DNA of 64,000 nucleotides, taken from NCBI RefSeq assembly GCF_000373625.1, contig NZ_KB892000.1, positions 61,320-125,319 of the forward strand, written 5' to 3'. This document shows positions 17,106 through 25,171 of this stretch, one piece after another (positions within the stretch are counted from its first letter, which is position 1; each line of letters opens with the position of its first letter). Position numbers and translations under genes: made by a program. A model generated the notes under the pieces. It saw only the letters and a program-made list of their open reading frames with translations. It made no database searches and was not told the origin of the DNA. The DNA comes from Streptomyces sp. LaPpAH-108 (GTDB lineage: Bacteria; Actinomycetota; Actinomycetes; Streptomycetales; Streptomycetaceae).

Positions 17106-17648
17106 TCACGCCCCGCGCTGGCGCCGCTTGGCCGCCGCGATGGCGCGGTCCGACTCCCGGCGGTCCTGCTTCTCGCGCAGGGTCTGCCGCTTGTCGTACT
17201 CCTTCTTGCCGCGCGCGAGCGCGATCTCGGCCTTGGCCCGGCCGTCCTTGAAGTAGATCGCCAGGGGCACGATGGTGTGACCCGTCTCCTGGACCTTGGA
17301 GCCCAGCTTGTCGATCTCCTCGCGGTGCAGGAGCAGCTTGCGCTTGCGGCGCACGGAGTGGTTCGTCCAGGTGCCCTGGAAGTACTCCGGGATGTGGGCG
17401 TTGTGCAGCCACGCCTCGTTCCCGTCGATCTGGACGAAGCCGTCGGCCAGCGAGGCCCGCCCCTGGCGCAGCGACTTCACCTCGGTGCCGGTCAGGACGA
17501 TCCCGGCCTCGTAGGTGTCGATGATCGCGTAGTCGTGCCGCGCCTTCTTGTTCTGCGCGACCATCTTGCGCTTGCCGTCCTTGGCCTTCGCGGCTGCCCC
17601 GCCCTGCTTGGGCTGGGACTCCTTCGGTACGTACATTCCCTTGCTCAT
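17106..17648 (-). CDS. smpB: SsrA-binding protein SmpB
   Basis: The 180-residue RNA-binding protein positions tmRNA in the stalled ribosome. The core begins at KMVAQNKKARHDYAIIDTYE and includes LTGTEVKSLRQGRASLADGF, and the basic C-terminal tail (KKEYDKRQTLREKQDRRE) follows. It has an N-terminal extension of about 30 residues (MSKGMYVPKESQPKQ), longer than in enterobacteria. ATG 17648 is used; ATG 17636 with AAGGGA immediately upstream is an alternative. ssrA follows 121 bases downstream, so the two trans-translation partners are linked. Confidence 0.95.
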   Translation of the reverse strand: MSKGMYVPKESQPKQGGAAAKAKDGKRKMVAQNKKARHDYAIIDTYEAGIVLTGTEVKSLRQGRASLADGFVQIDGNEAWLHNAHIPEYFQGTWTNHSVRRKRKLLLHREEIDKLGSKVQETGHTIVPLAIYFKDGRAKAEIALARGKKEYDKRQTLREKQDRRESDRAIAAAKRRQRGA

Positions 17649-17734
17649 AGTGCCCACATTTTCTCACCGGACAGGGGGTGGGAGGGAAGCGTATTTCGAC
17701 GCCCGCCCCAGGGTGTCCACGACGGCTCGGGTGT

Positions 17735-18910
17735 CTACGACGGGTCGCCGAGCCCGGTGAGCACCGTCTCGGCCCGCTCCAGCGCCCCCGCGCCCGCGTC
17801 CAGGTCCGGGGTGATGCCCCGGCCGTCCACGGCGTGACCCAGCGGAGTGCGGTAGTGGCCCACGGTCAGCTCGGCCACCGAGCCGTCGGGCAGGTCGGTC
17901 GGCATCTGGACGGAGCCCTTGCCGAAGGTGCGGGAGCCGATCACGACCGCCCGGCCCCGGTCCTGGAGGGCGCCGGTGAGCATCTCGGCCGCGCTCATCG
18001 TGCCGCCGTCGACCAGGACGACCAGCGGGCGGGCGGTGTCCCCGCCGGAGGCGGCGTGCAGGGCGCGCTGGGCGCCGTCGACGTCGTAGGTGGCGACCAG
18101 GCCGCCGTCGAGGAAGGCGGAGGCGGTGGAGACGGCCTCGGTGACCAGGCCGCCGGAGTTCCCGCGCAGGTCGAGCACGATCCCGGTGTCGGCGGGCGCC
18201 CGGCGCACGGCCCCGCGCACGGCGTCGGCGGAGCCCTTGGTGAAGGCGGCGACCCGGACGACGGCGACCCCGGAGACCGGGTGGGTCACGGTCACGGAGT
18301 CGGTGGACAGCCGCGCCCGGTGCAGCGTCAGGCGCCACGCGCGCTCCCCGCGGCTGAGCCCGAGCGTGACCGGCGTTCCGGCGGTCGCGCCCTCGGCGTC
18401 GCCGCGCAGTAAGGAGACGGTCTCGGTGACCGGGAGCCCGTCCACCGCGCGGCCGTCCACGCTGCGCAGCCCGTCGCCCCGGCGGATGCCCGCTCCGGCC
18501 GCGGGCGAGCCGGGCTGGACCCGGGTCACCTCGATACGGCCGTCCCGGGTGCGCCGCGCCCACAGCCCGACGCCGGTGTACTCGCCGTCCAGGGCCTCCT
18601 GGAACTCCGCGTACTCACCGGAGGAGTAGACGGCGGCCCAGCGGTCCCCGCTGCGGCTGACGGCCCGTTCGGCGGCCTCCGTCGGGGACTCGCCCGCGGC
18701 CATCGCCTCGGCGGCGGCCCGGCGCACGGCCTCGTGCCGCGCCGCACTGGTGGGCTCGCTCCTCTGTGCGGCCTCGTTCTCGCGGTCCTGGCCGCGCTCC
18801 GGCAGCGTGCCGGTCACCGCGCCCGCCGCGAGCACGCCCGCGAAGAACAGGGCCAGCGCGGCCCCGCGGCGGTTGCGGCGGGGCCGGCTGAACAGCTCGC
18901 GGCCTGACAT
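17735..18910 (-). CDS. S41-family C-terminal processing protease with PDZ domain
   Basis: This 391-residue protease is anchored by one N-terminal membrane span (about 16-35) with the rest outside. A PDZ domain (VGLWARR ... GDGLRSVDGRAVDGLP) precedes the S41 domain with the catalytic dyad: Ser in DGGTMSAAEM and Lys in TFGKGSVQ. The family cleaves C-terminal regions of envelope or secreted proteins. The ftsE-ftsX-ctp-smpB-ssrA order is common in Gram-positive bacteria, which suggests a wall or division-related substrate, but none is visible here. ATG 18910 is chosen because upstream sequence falls in the ftsX terminator. A hairpin separates it from ftsX, so it may have its own promoter. Confidence 0.92.
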   Translation of the reverse strand: MSGRELFSRPRRNRRGAALALFFAGVLAAGAVTGTLPERGQDRENEAAQRSEPTSAARHEAVRRAAAEAMAAGESPTEAAERAVSRSGDRWAAVYSSGEYAEFQEALDGEYTGVGLWARRTRDGRIEVTRVQPGSPAAGAGIRRGDGLRSVDGRAVDGLPVTETVSLLRGDAEGATAGTPVTLGLSRGERAWRLTLHRARLSTDSVTVTHPVSGVAVVRVAAFTKGSADAVRGAVRRAPADTGIVLDLRGNSGGLVTEAVSTASAFLDGGLVATYDVDGAQRALHAASGGDTARPLVVLVDGGTMSAAEMLTGALQDRGRAVVIGSRTFGKGSVQMPTDLPDGSVAELTVGHYRTPLGHAVDGRGITPDLDAGAGALERAETVLTGLGDPS

Positions 18911-18933
18911 GGCGGTGAGTCTAGGACAACGCG

Positions 18934-18967
18934 AAGGGCCGTACGGACGGATGCCCGTACGGCCCTT
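18934..18967 (-). terminator. Terminator after ftsX
   Basis: Perfect 13-bp stem, AAGGGCCGTACGG (18934-18946) with 18955-18967, 8-base loop. It begins 11 bases after the ftsX stop and lies just before the protease start. Confidence 0.8.
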
Positions 18968-18978
18968 CTTGGTATGTG

Positions 18979-19899
18979 TCACACCTTCAGGTACTTGCGC
19001 AACGCGAAGAACGCGGCAAGTGCGGGCATCAGCACGCTCGTGGCGAGGATCAGCGGCAGCTTGGTCAACACCGCGTCCCAGCCGACGAAGTTGATGAGCG
19101 TCAGCTTGTTCGACAGGGCCATGCCGTGGTCGATCGTGAAGTACCGGCCGACCACCAGGAACACACAGGCGAGGCTGCCGCCGATGAGTCCGGCGACCGC
19201 GGCCTCCATGATGAACGGCGCCTGGATGTAGAACCCGGAGGCGCCGACCAGCCGCATGATGCCGGTCTCGCGGCGGCGGCTGAACGCGGACACGCGCACG
19301 GTGTTGACGATCAGCAGCAGGGCGACGATCAGCATCATCGCCATCACGCCGAGCGCCGCGCGGTTCATCAGGTTGAGCAGCTGGAAGAGGTTGTCCAGGA
19401 TGCCCTTCTGGTCCTGCACGGACTGCACGCCGTCACGCCCGTTGAACGCGGTCGCGATGACCTGGTACTTCTGCGGGTCCTTGAGCTTGATGCGGAAGGA
19501 TTCCTGCATCTGGTCCGGCGTCAGGGAGCTGGCCAGCGGGGAGTTGCCGAACTGCTCCTTGTAGTGCTTGTACGCCTGGTCCTGCGACTCGTAGGTGACC
19601 TTCTGCACGAGCGTGGTCATCTTGCCGAGGTCGGAGCGGATCTGCTTCTTCTGGTCCTCGGTGACCGCGCCCTTGGCGCAGTTGGCGTCCGACTGCGCGT
19701 CGCTCTTGTTGCACAGGAAGATCGAGACGTTGACCTTGTCGTACCAGTAGCCCTTCATGGTGCTCACCTGGTCGCTCATCAGCAGTGAACCGCCGAACAG
19801 GGCCAGGGAGAGGGCAACGGAGACGATGACCGCGAAGGTCATCGTCAGATTGCGGCGGAGACCGACTCCGATCTCCGACAGGACGAACTGGGCGCGCAT
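18979..19899 (-). CDS. ftsX: Cell division ABC permease-like FtsX
   Basis: This 306-residue membrane protein couples with FtsE to control wall hydrolases during division or sporulation. It has one N-terminal span (about 20-42), an extracellular domain of about 130 residues with two nearby Cys (CNKSDAQSDANC), then three C-terminal spans with the conserved cytoplasmic segment SRRRETGIMRLVGAS. The topology and length match actinobacterial FtsX. It starts 34 bases after ftsE and is translated from the same message. Confidence 0.96.
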   Translation of the reverse strand: MRAQFVLSEIGVGLRRNLTMTFAVIVSVALSLALFGGSLLMSDQVSTMKGYWYDKVNVSIFLCNKSDAQSDANCAKGAVTEDQKKQIRSDLGKMTTLVQKVTYESQDQAYKHYKEQFGNSPLASSLTPDQMQESFRIKLKDPQKYQVIATAFNGRDGVQSVQDQKGILDNLFQLLNLMNRAALGVMAMMLIVALLLIVNTVRVSAFSRRRETGIMRLVGASGFYIQAPFIMEAAVAGLIGGSLACVFLVVGRYFTIDHGMALSNKLTLINFVGWDAVLTKLPLILATSVLMPALAAFFALRKYLKV

Positions 19900-19933
19900 G
19901 GCGTCTGGTCGAGCCTTTCCGTCGTGAACTTGC

Positions 19934-20623
19934 TTAGTGCTGGTAGCCGTAGACGCCGCGGGCCTGGTCGCGCACCAGGCGTCCCTTCTCCAGCTCGATG
20001 ACGCGCTTGCGCATCTGGTCCACGATGTTCTGGTCGTGCGTCGCCATGACCACCGTGGTGCCCGTCCGGTTGATGCGGTCGAGCAGCTTCATGATGCCGA
20101 CGGAGGTCTGCGGGTCGAGGTTGCCCGTGGGCTCGTCCGCGATCAGCAGCTTGGGCCGGTTGACGAAGGCCCGTGCGATGGCGACGCGCTGCTGCTCACC
20201 ACCGGACAGCTCGCCCGGTCTGCGGTCCTCCTTGCCGCCGAGCCCCACGAGGTCGAGGACCTGCGGCACGGACTTGCGGATCTCGCCCTTGGACTTGCCG
20301 ATCACCTCCTGGGCGAAGGCCACGTTCTCCGCGACCGTCTTGTTCGGCAGCAGCCGGAAGTCCTGGAAGACCGTCCCGAGCTGGCGGCGCATCTGCGGCA
20401 CCTTCCAGTTGGACAGGCGGGCGAGGTCCTTGCCCAGCACATGCACCTGGCCGTGGCTGCACCGCTCCTCGCGCAGCAGCAGCCGCAGGAAGGTGGACTT
20501 GCCGGAGCCGGACGACCCCACGAGGAAGACGAACTCGCCCTTCTCCACTTCGAGGGACACATCCCTGAGTGCGGGACGGGTCTGCTTGGGGTAGACCTTG
20601 GAGACACTGTCGAATCGGATCAC
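19934..20623 (-). CDS. ftsE: Cell division ATP-binding protein FtsE
   Basis: This 229-residue ABC ATPase is the partner of FtsX. Walker A is GSSGSGKST, the signature LSGGEQQR, Walker B LLIADEPTGNLD, and the switch His is in ATHDQ. It powers conformational signalling through FtsX rather than transport. GTG 20623 (VIRFDSVSKVYPK) gives exactly the usual FtsE length; the frame continues upstream without similarity. The intergenic 20624-20855 is shared with a divergent small gene. Confidence 0.96.
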   Translation of the reverse strand: MIRFDSVSKVYPKQTRPALRDVSLEVEKGEFVFLVGSSGSGKSTFLRLLLREERCSHGQVHVLGKDLARLSNWKVPQMRRQLGTVFQDFRLLPNKTVAENVAFAQEVIGKSKGEIRKSVPQVLDLVGLGGKEDRRPGELSGGEQQRVAIARAFVNRPKLLIADEPTGNLDPQTSVGIMKLLDRINRTGTTVVMATHDQNIVDQMRKRVIELEKGRLVRDQARGVYGYQH

Positions 20624-20855
20624 GGATGCACCACGGGTCGCCGGGGGTAGATGAGCGTGACCATACGCGAACCGGCAGTGCCTACGCAGGGCCCGGTCGT
20701 GTTGGGCGACACTTGTGCGTTTTTGTACGGGCCACCGGGGCCGCTTTCCCGGGCGCCCGCGCTCTTTCCGGGGGAACCTGGCAGAGTGGAGGGGGAACGT
20801 TCTGGTTCCGCATGACGTTGTACGGGGTGAGGGCCTGCACGAGGAGGGCGAGCGC

Positions 20856-21050
20856 ATGACGTACGACCGGTTGGTGTGCGCGAACTGCGCGGCTCCCGTG
20901 AGCGAGGGCCGGTGCCCGGTGTGCCGGGCCAGCCGGGAGCGGCTCCAGCAGCAGAACTTCTTCGCGGGGCTGAACCCGGTGGCGCTGATCGCGCTGCTCG
21001 CGGTGCTGATCGCCGCGGTGGCGCTGCTGGCGCACCAGACGGGGCTGTAG
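20856..21050 (+). CDS. Small zinc-ribbon membrane protein
   Basis: This 64-residue protein has two CxxC pairs (Cys8/11 and Cys20/23) forming a probable zinc ribbon, then a short linker and one C-terminal membrane span (about 43-60). It is conserved in streptomycetes at this place as far as I recall; function unknown. ATG 20856 is preceded by GAGGAGGG, which decides the start over the longer open frame from 20715. It diverges from ftsE. Confidence 0.82.
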   Translation: MTYDRLVCANCAAPVSEGRCPVCRASRERLQQQNFFAGLNPVALIALLAVLIAAVALLAHQTGL

Positions 21051-21078
21051 CGCGCGGCCGAGGGCCGCACGGACGCCG

Positions 21079-21117
21079 GAAGGGCCCGGAGCATGGGGAT
21101 CATGCTCCGGGCCCTTC
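21079..21117. terminator. Bidirectional terminator
   Basis: Perfect 17-bp stem (21079-21095 with 21101-21117) and a 5-base loop between the ends of the small zinc-ribbon gene and the wall protein gene; it can serve both. Confidence 0.88.
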
Positions 21118-21146
21118 GCGTCACGTCAGTGGGCCGGTGACCGCGC

Positions 21147-21959
21147 TCAGGCGGCCGTGCCGCCCCGGCCGCCCGCGAGGCGCGGCAGGAAGCGGAAGGC
21201 GACGCCGCCCGCGATCATCGTGGCCGCACCGGCCAGCAGGAACATGGTCTCGCCCGCACCGGTCTCGGCCAGCTCCTTGTCGTCGCCGCCCTGCGGGGCG
21301 GTGTCCGAGCCGGTGTCGGTGAGCGCGGAGGTGCCCGCCTCCTGGGAGACGTTGTCGTTGCCGCCGCCGTCGGGGGTGGTGTTGTTGCCGCCGGTGGCGG
21401 AGCCGCCGCCGTTGCCGCCGGTGGTGGAACCGCCGGTGGAGCCACCGTCACCGCCGGTGCTGCCGCCGTTGCCGCCGGTCGAGCCGCCGTTGCCGCCGCC
21501 GGTGGTGGAGGTGCCGCCGGTGGTGTCGCCACCCGTGGAGGAGGTGCCGCCGGTGGTGGTCTCGCCGGTGGTGGAGGTACCGCCCGTGGTGGTCTCACCC
21601 GTGGTGGAGGTGCCACCGGTGGTGGTCTCACCCGTGGAGCCACCGATGGTGGTCTCGCCGATGGAAGCACCGATGGTGGTCTCACCCGTGGTGGAGGTAC
21701 CGCCGGTGGTGGTCTCACCCGTGGAGCCACCGTTGGTGGTCTCACCGGTGGAGGAGTCGCCGCCGGTGGAAGAGTCGCCGCCGGTGGTGTCGCCCGGGTC
21801 CTCGCAGTTCGGGTCGGTGCCGAGGATGCCGCAGGTCGGGTCCGTGCTCGGGCCGCCCGGGTCGGCCGTCGCCACACCCGTGATCATCAGGGACGCACCG
21901 GCCGCCACCACGGCACCGGCGGCGATCCGTGCGACGCGTATCCGCGTCTTCTTCGTCAT
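21147..21959 (-). CDS. Repeat-rich LAETG wall-anchored surface protein
   Basis: The 270-residue protein has a signal peptide (about 1-32, ending GVATA), a mature start with two Cys (43, 52), then a low-complexity stalk rich in Gly, Thr and Ser at about 55-205. The stalk consists of 11-residue units such as GETTTGGTSTT with 9-residue variants. The C-terminus is a sortase signal: LAETG (230-234), a hydrophobic span and a short basic tail. LAxTG is recognised by class E sortases of Streptomyces, which also anchor long chaplins. The stalk could be glycosylated on Thr/Ser (inference). ATG 21959 has GGGGGTAG upstream. No enzymatic or adhesive domain is visible. Confidence 0.88.
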   Translation of the reverse strand: MTKKTRIRVARIAAGAVVAAGASLMITGVATADPGGPSTDPTCGILGTDPNCEDPGDTTGGDSSTGGDSSTGETTNGGSTGETTTGGTSTTGETTIGASIGETTIGGSTGETTTGGTSTTGETTTGGTSTTGETTTGGTSSTGGDTTGGTSTTGGGNGGSTGGNGGSTGGDGGSTGGSTTGGNGGGSATGGNNTTPDGGGNDNVSQEAGTSALTDTGSDTAPQGGDDKELAETGAGETMFLLAGAATMIAGGVAFRFLPRLAGGRGGTAA

Positions 21960-22241
21960 TGGTTGCTACCCCCAGTAGCTGAATCGTCCATGAGGCCGCG
22001 CGTGGGACTGGTCGTGCTCGACGGGAGTAGCCGACGGCTCCGGAACCGACGTACGCGTACGTGCCGGTCCCCAGGCCATCTCGTTCCCCCGGTTCACATG
22101 CGCCCCAACAGCTGCGCATACCGCGCTTCACCATTCCCATTTTTCAAAGCAGCGTCAAGGCCGTTGCGAGCGCAATGTCCGATGGGTGGGCGTATGCCGG
22201 GAGTTGAGGGACGTAACTGTGACGTAAGACGCCGGACATAC
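21960..22241 (-). promoter_or_regulatory. Intergenic region upstream of the LAETG gene
   Basis: The gap to the prfB terminator should hold the wall-protein promoter. I see a somewhat A/T-richer stretch near 22125-22150 and no confident box, operator or small gene. Confidence 0.4.
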
Positions 22242-22272
22242 GACAACTGCCGCCCGGAAGGCGGCAGTTGTC
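22242..22272 (-). terminator. Terminator of prfB
   Basis: Perfect 13-bp stem GACAACTGCCGCC (22242-22254) with 22260-22272 and a 5-base loop, 12 bases after the prfB stop. Confidence 0.85.
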
Positions 22273-22284
22273 ATGTCGACAAAC

Positions 22285-23391
22285 TTACTTCTCCTGCTGC
22301 TTGCGCCAGCGAATTCCGGCCTCCAGGAAGCCGTCGATCTCGCCGTCGAGCACGGACTGCGGGTTGCCGACCTCGAACTCGGTGCGCAGGTCCTTGACCA
22401 TCTGGTACGGGTGCAGGACGTACGAACGCATCTGGTTGCCCCACGAGCTGCCGCCGTCGCCCTTGAGAGCGTCCATCTTGGCGCGCTCCTCCTGGCGCTG
22501 GCGCTCGAGGAGCTTGGCCTGCAGCACGTTCATGGCCGTGGCCTTGTTCTGGATCTGGGAGCGCTCGTTCTGGCAGGAGACCACGATGCCGGTGGGGAGG
22601 TGGGTGAGGCGGACCGCGGAGTCCGTCGTGTTCACGCCCTGGCCGCCGGGGCCCGAGGAACGGTAGACGTCGATGCGCAGGTCCGACTCGTCGATCTCGA
22701 CGTGGTCGGTCTGCTCCACCACCGGAAGCACCTCGACGCCCGCGAAGGAGGTCTGGCGGCGGCCCTGGTTGTCGAAGGGCGAGATGCGCACCAGGCGGTG
22801 GGTGCCCTGCTCGACGGAGAGCGTGCCGTACGCGTACGGGATCTGGACGGCGAAGGTGGTCGACTTGATGCCGGCCTCTTCGGCGTACGACGTCTCGTAG
22901 ATCTCGGTCTTGTAGCCGTGGCGCTCGGCCCAGCGCAGGTACATGCGCTGCAGCTGCTCGGCGAAGTCGGCGGCGTCGACGCCGCCCGCCTCGGCGCGGA
23001 TGTTGACCAGCGCCTCGCGGGAGTCGTACTCACCGCTGAGGAGGGTACGGACCTCCATCTCGTCCAGCGCCTTCTTCACCGCGACCAGCTCGGACTCGGC
23101 CTCGGCGAGGGTGTCCGGGTCGTCCTCCTCCTCGGCCATCTCGAAGAGGACGGCGAGATCGTCGATCCGGCCGCGCAGCGCTTCCGCCTTCCTGACCTCG
23201 GCCTGGAGGTGGGAGAGCTTGCTGGTGATCTTCTGCGCCTCGTCCGGGTTGTCCCAGAGGGACGGCGCCGCCGCCTGCTCCTCGAGCACGGCGATGTCTG
23301 CCCTCAGCTGGTCGAGGTCCAGGACGGCCTCGATCGACTCCATGGTCGAGGAGAGGGACTTCAGCTCTTCGGATACATCGACGACTGCCAC
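22285..23391 (-). CDS. prfB: Peptide chain release factor 2
   Basis: This 368-residue factor recognises UGA and UAA and triggers peptide release. The anticodon-like tripeptide SPF is present (RISPFDNQGRRQ), and the catalytic GGQ lies in SSGPGGQGVNTTDSAV. The N-terminal domain is helical as usual. The reading frame is continuous, so there is no programmed +1 frameshift of the enterobacterial kind. GTG 23391 with GGGAG just upstream gives the normal length. It precedes the LAETG gene and follows pkaB on the same strand, in its own transcript judging by the hairpin downstream. Confidence 0.96.
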   Translation of the reverse strand: MAVVDVSEELKSLSSTMESIEAVLDLDQLRADIAVLEEQAAAPSLWDNPDEAQKITSKLSHLQAEVRKAEALRGRIDDLAVLFEMAEEEDDPDTLAEAESELVAVKKALDEMEVRTLLSGEYDSREALVNIRAEAGGVDAADFAEQLQRMYLRWAERHGYKTEIYETSYAEEAGIKSTTFAVQIPYAYGTLSVEQGTHRLVRISPFDNQGRRQTSFAGVEVLPVVEQTDHVEIDESDLRIDVYRSSGPGGQGVNTTDSAVRLTHLPTGIVVSCQNERSQIQNKATAMNVLQAKLLERQRQEERAKMDALKGDGGSSWGNQMRSYVLHPYQMVKDLRTEFEVGNPQSVLDGEIDGFLEAGIRWRKQQEK

Positions 23392-23470
23392 GCTCCCAGC
23401 GTAACGGCTCCGCCGGGTGGCGAGGTCCGGTGGCGGGGGGTGCGGGTGGGTGCGGGGCGCTGCAGCGAGC

Positions 23471-23558
23471 CTCCTGGGGGCTGCCGCCCCCAGCCCCCCG
23501 CTTCGGCCCTGAAGGGGCCTCGTCCTCAAACGCCGGACGGGCTGGATGGGCGGAACCT
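23471..23558. repeat. Dispersed Streptomyces intergenic repeat
   Basis: The sequence has a GGGGGCTGCCGCCCCC-type dyad and the string CGTCCTCAAACGCCGGACGG. The same CCTCAAACGCCGG core is in the murA terminator at 2028-2040. Such strings recur between genes across Streptomyces chromosomes (general knowledge). It lies between the pkaB end and the prfB start and may terminate pkaB transcription. Confidence 0.65.
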
Positions 23559-23690
23559 GGGCTATGCAGCGGCCGGAGGACACGCACCGTCGCCGGTTCA
23601 CGCGCCCCCGCCCCCAGCGTCCCAACCCCGATGCCTCGGCTTTCTGCCAACCGAGACGGGCGGGTGGGTGGGAAATGGGGCCCCAGAGGG

Positions 23691-24911
23691 TCACGGGCTT
23701 GATGTTGTCTGGGTTTCCTGGGGGGGCTGGTCGTCGCTCGATGTGGCCCAGACTCCGTAGCCGACTGCCGCTGCCAGGAGGGTGCCTGCGATCGTCAAGG
23801 TCAGCTTGCGGCGGCGGGCTGCGGCTCGGTGGCGGGCTGAGCCGGGACGGGGGGCGCCGGAGGGACGCGGAGCGCGGGCCGTGCCGTGGGCGCCCCCGGC
23901 GAGTTCGTCGGGGGCGGGGACGCGCATGGAGGTGTGGGTGTCGCGGTTGGAGTCGGGGCGGGCGCCGGGGACGAGGGAGACGGCGCCTCGACGGCGTACG
24001 GCGTCGCCCGGGGCCGTCGCGGGGACCGGTTCCTCCGGGGTTCCCTCCGCCTCCGAGTCCGGCTCGTCCACCTCCAGCGGGGGCAGGCCCGCGAGGGAGG
24101 GGAGCTGTTCGCGCAGGCGGGCGGCCAGTTCCGAGGCGCGCAGGCGGGAGGCGGGGCCCTTGGCCAGGCACTGGACGATCAGTTGCCACAGCTCCTCGGG
24201 GATCCCGGGGAGCGGGACGACCGTCTCGGTGACATGGCGCCGCAGCACCGCGCCGGGATGCCCGCCGCCGAACGGGGTGAAGCCCGCGAGGAGTTCGTAC
24301 AGGACGGTCGCCAGCGCGTAGATGTCCACGGCGGCGCGGGGCGGAAGGCCCTCGACGATCTCGGGGGCCAGATAGTCCGGCGTGCCGATGATCTTCGTGG
24401 CGCGGGTCCGCTTCGGGGTGTCGATGAGCTTGGCCACGCCGAAGTCGGTGAGCAGCGCGGGGTGGGCGCCGCCGGGGCCGAGGGGGCCGCGCATGTCGAG
24501 AAGGATGTTCTCGGGCTTGACGTCACGGTGGACGACGCCCGCGGCGTGCGCGGCGGCGAGACCGTCCGCCACGTCGGCGACGATCGCGACGGCCGCCTCG
24601 GGCGACAGGCGCCGCTCGCGCTCCAGGCGGGTGCGCAGGTCGGTGCCCCGGACGAGGTCCATGACCAGGGCGAGGTCGTTGCCGTCGACCACCAGGTCGC
24701 GCACGGTGACGATGTGCGGGTGCTCCAGGCCGAGCAGCGCCGTGCGCTCCTGGACGAAGCGTCCGACCAGCTCCTGGTCCGACGCGAGGTCCTCGCGCAG
24801 CAACTTGATCGCGACGGGACCGTCCGGCCCCTCGCCCAGCCACACCGTCCCGGCGCTGCCCCGCCCCAGGATCTGGTTCGCGGTGTACCGGCTGCCGATC
24901 TTCCGTGCCAA
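23691..24911 (-). CDS. pkaB: Transmembrane Ser/Thr protein kinase (PkaB-like)
   Basis: This 406-residue eukaryotic-type kinase has a glycine loop GRGSAG, catalytic Lys37 (VAIKLL), HRDVKPEN and DFG motifs and the APE segment, complete through about residue 270. A Pro/Glu-rich juxtamembrane linker leads to one span (LTLTIAGTLLAAAVGYGVWA) and only about a dozen residues outside, so it has no sensor domain of its own. I choose TTG 24911 with GGAG 6 bases upstream; an upstream start would add about 23 residues. In S. coelicolor pkaA and pkaB lie in tandem in this place (recalled). It is 260 bases downstream of pkaA. Confidence 0.9.
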   Translation of the reverse strand: MARKIGSRYTANQILGRGSAGTVWLGEGPDGPVAIKLLREDLASDQELVGRFVQERTALLGLEHPHIVTVRDLVVDGNDLALVMDLVRGTDLRTRLERERRLSPEAAVAIVADVADGLAAAHAAGVVHRDVKPENILLDMRGPLGPGGAHPALLTDFGVAKLIDTPKRTRATKIIGTPDYLAPEIVEGLPPRAAVDIYALATVLYELLAGFTPFGGGHPGAVLRRHVTETVVPLPGIPEELWQLIVQCLAKGPASRLRASELAARLREQLPSLAGLPPLEVDEPDSEAEGTPEEPVPATAPGDAVRRRGAVSLVPGARPDSNRDTHTSMRVPAPDELAGGAHGTARAPRPSGAPRPGSARHRAAARRRKLTLTIAGTLLAAAVGYGVWATSSDDQPPQETQTTSSP

Positions 24912-25171
24912 GACTGCTCCTACAGACGCGCGTTGCCGCCGCCGCGGCATACCGGGACGCGGGGCACGCCGCGGCCCCACCCCGGGCCCCCGGCCGACAT
25001 ACGAGGACTCCAGAGCGACAAAACTACGCGTCCGACAGCTCCACCTTCACCGCGGAGCCGGAAATCACCCCGTGGATGTCGACAAGTCCCCAGAACCGCG
25101 TGTCCGGAGTCACGCACGGAGCCACGCCGGAGTCACGTCCGGCGCGCCTCCCGTGTCACCGGCCCGACGGC

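Noticed and set aside
21530..21780. Repeat block as a CRISPR array
   Set aside because: Units are contiguous, in frame and lack spacers; they encode the Gly/Thr stalk of a wall protein.
22285..23391. Programmed frameshift in prfB
   Set aside because: The release factor frame is continuous from GTG to stop, so no frameshift site is needed.
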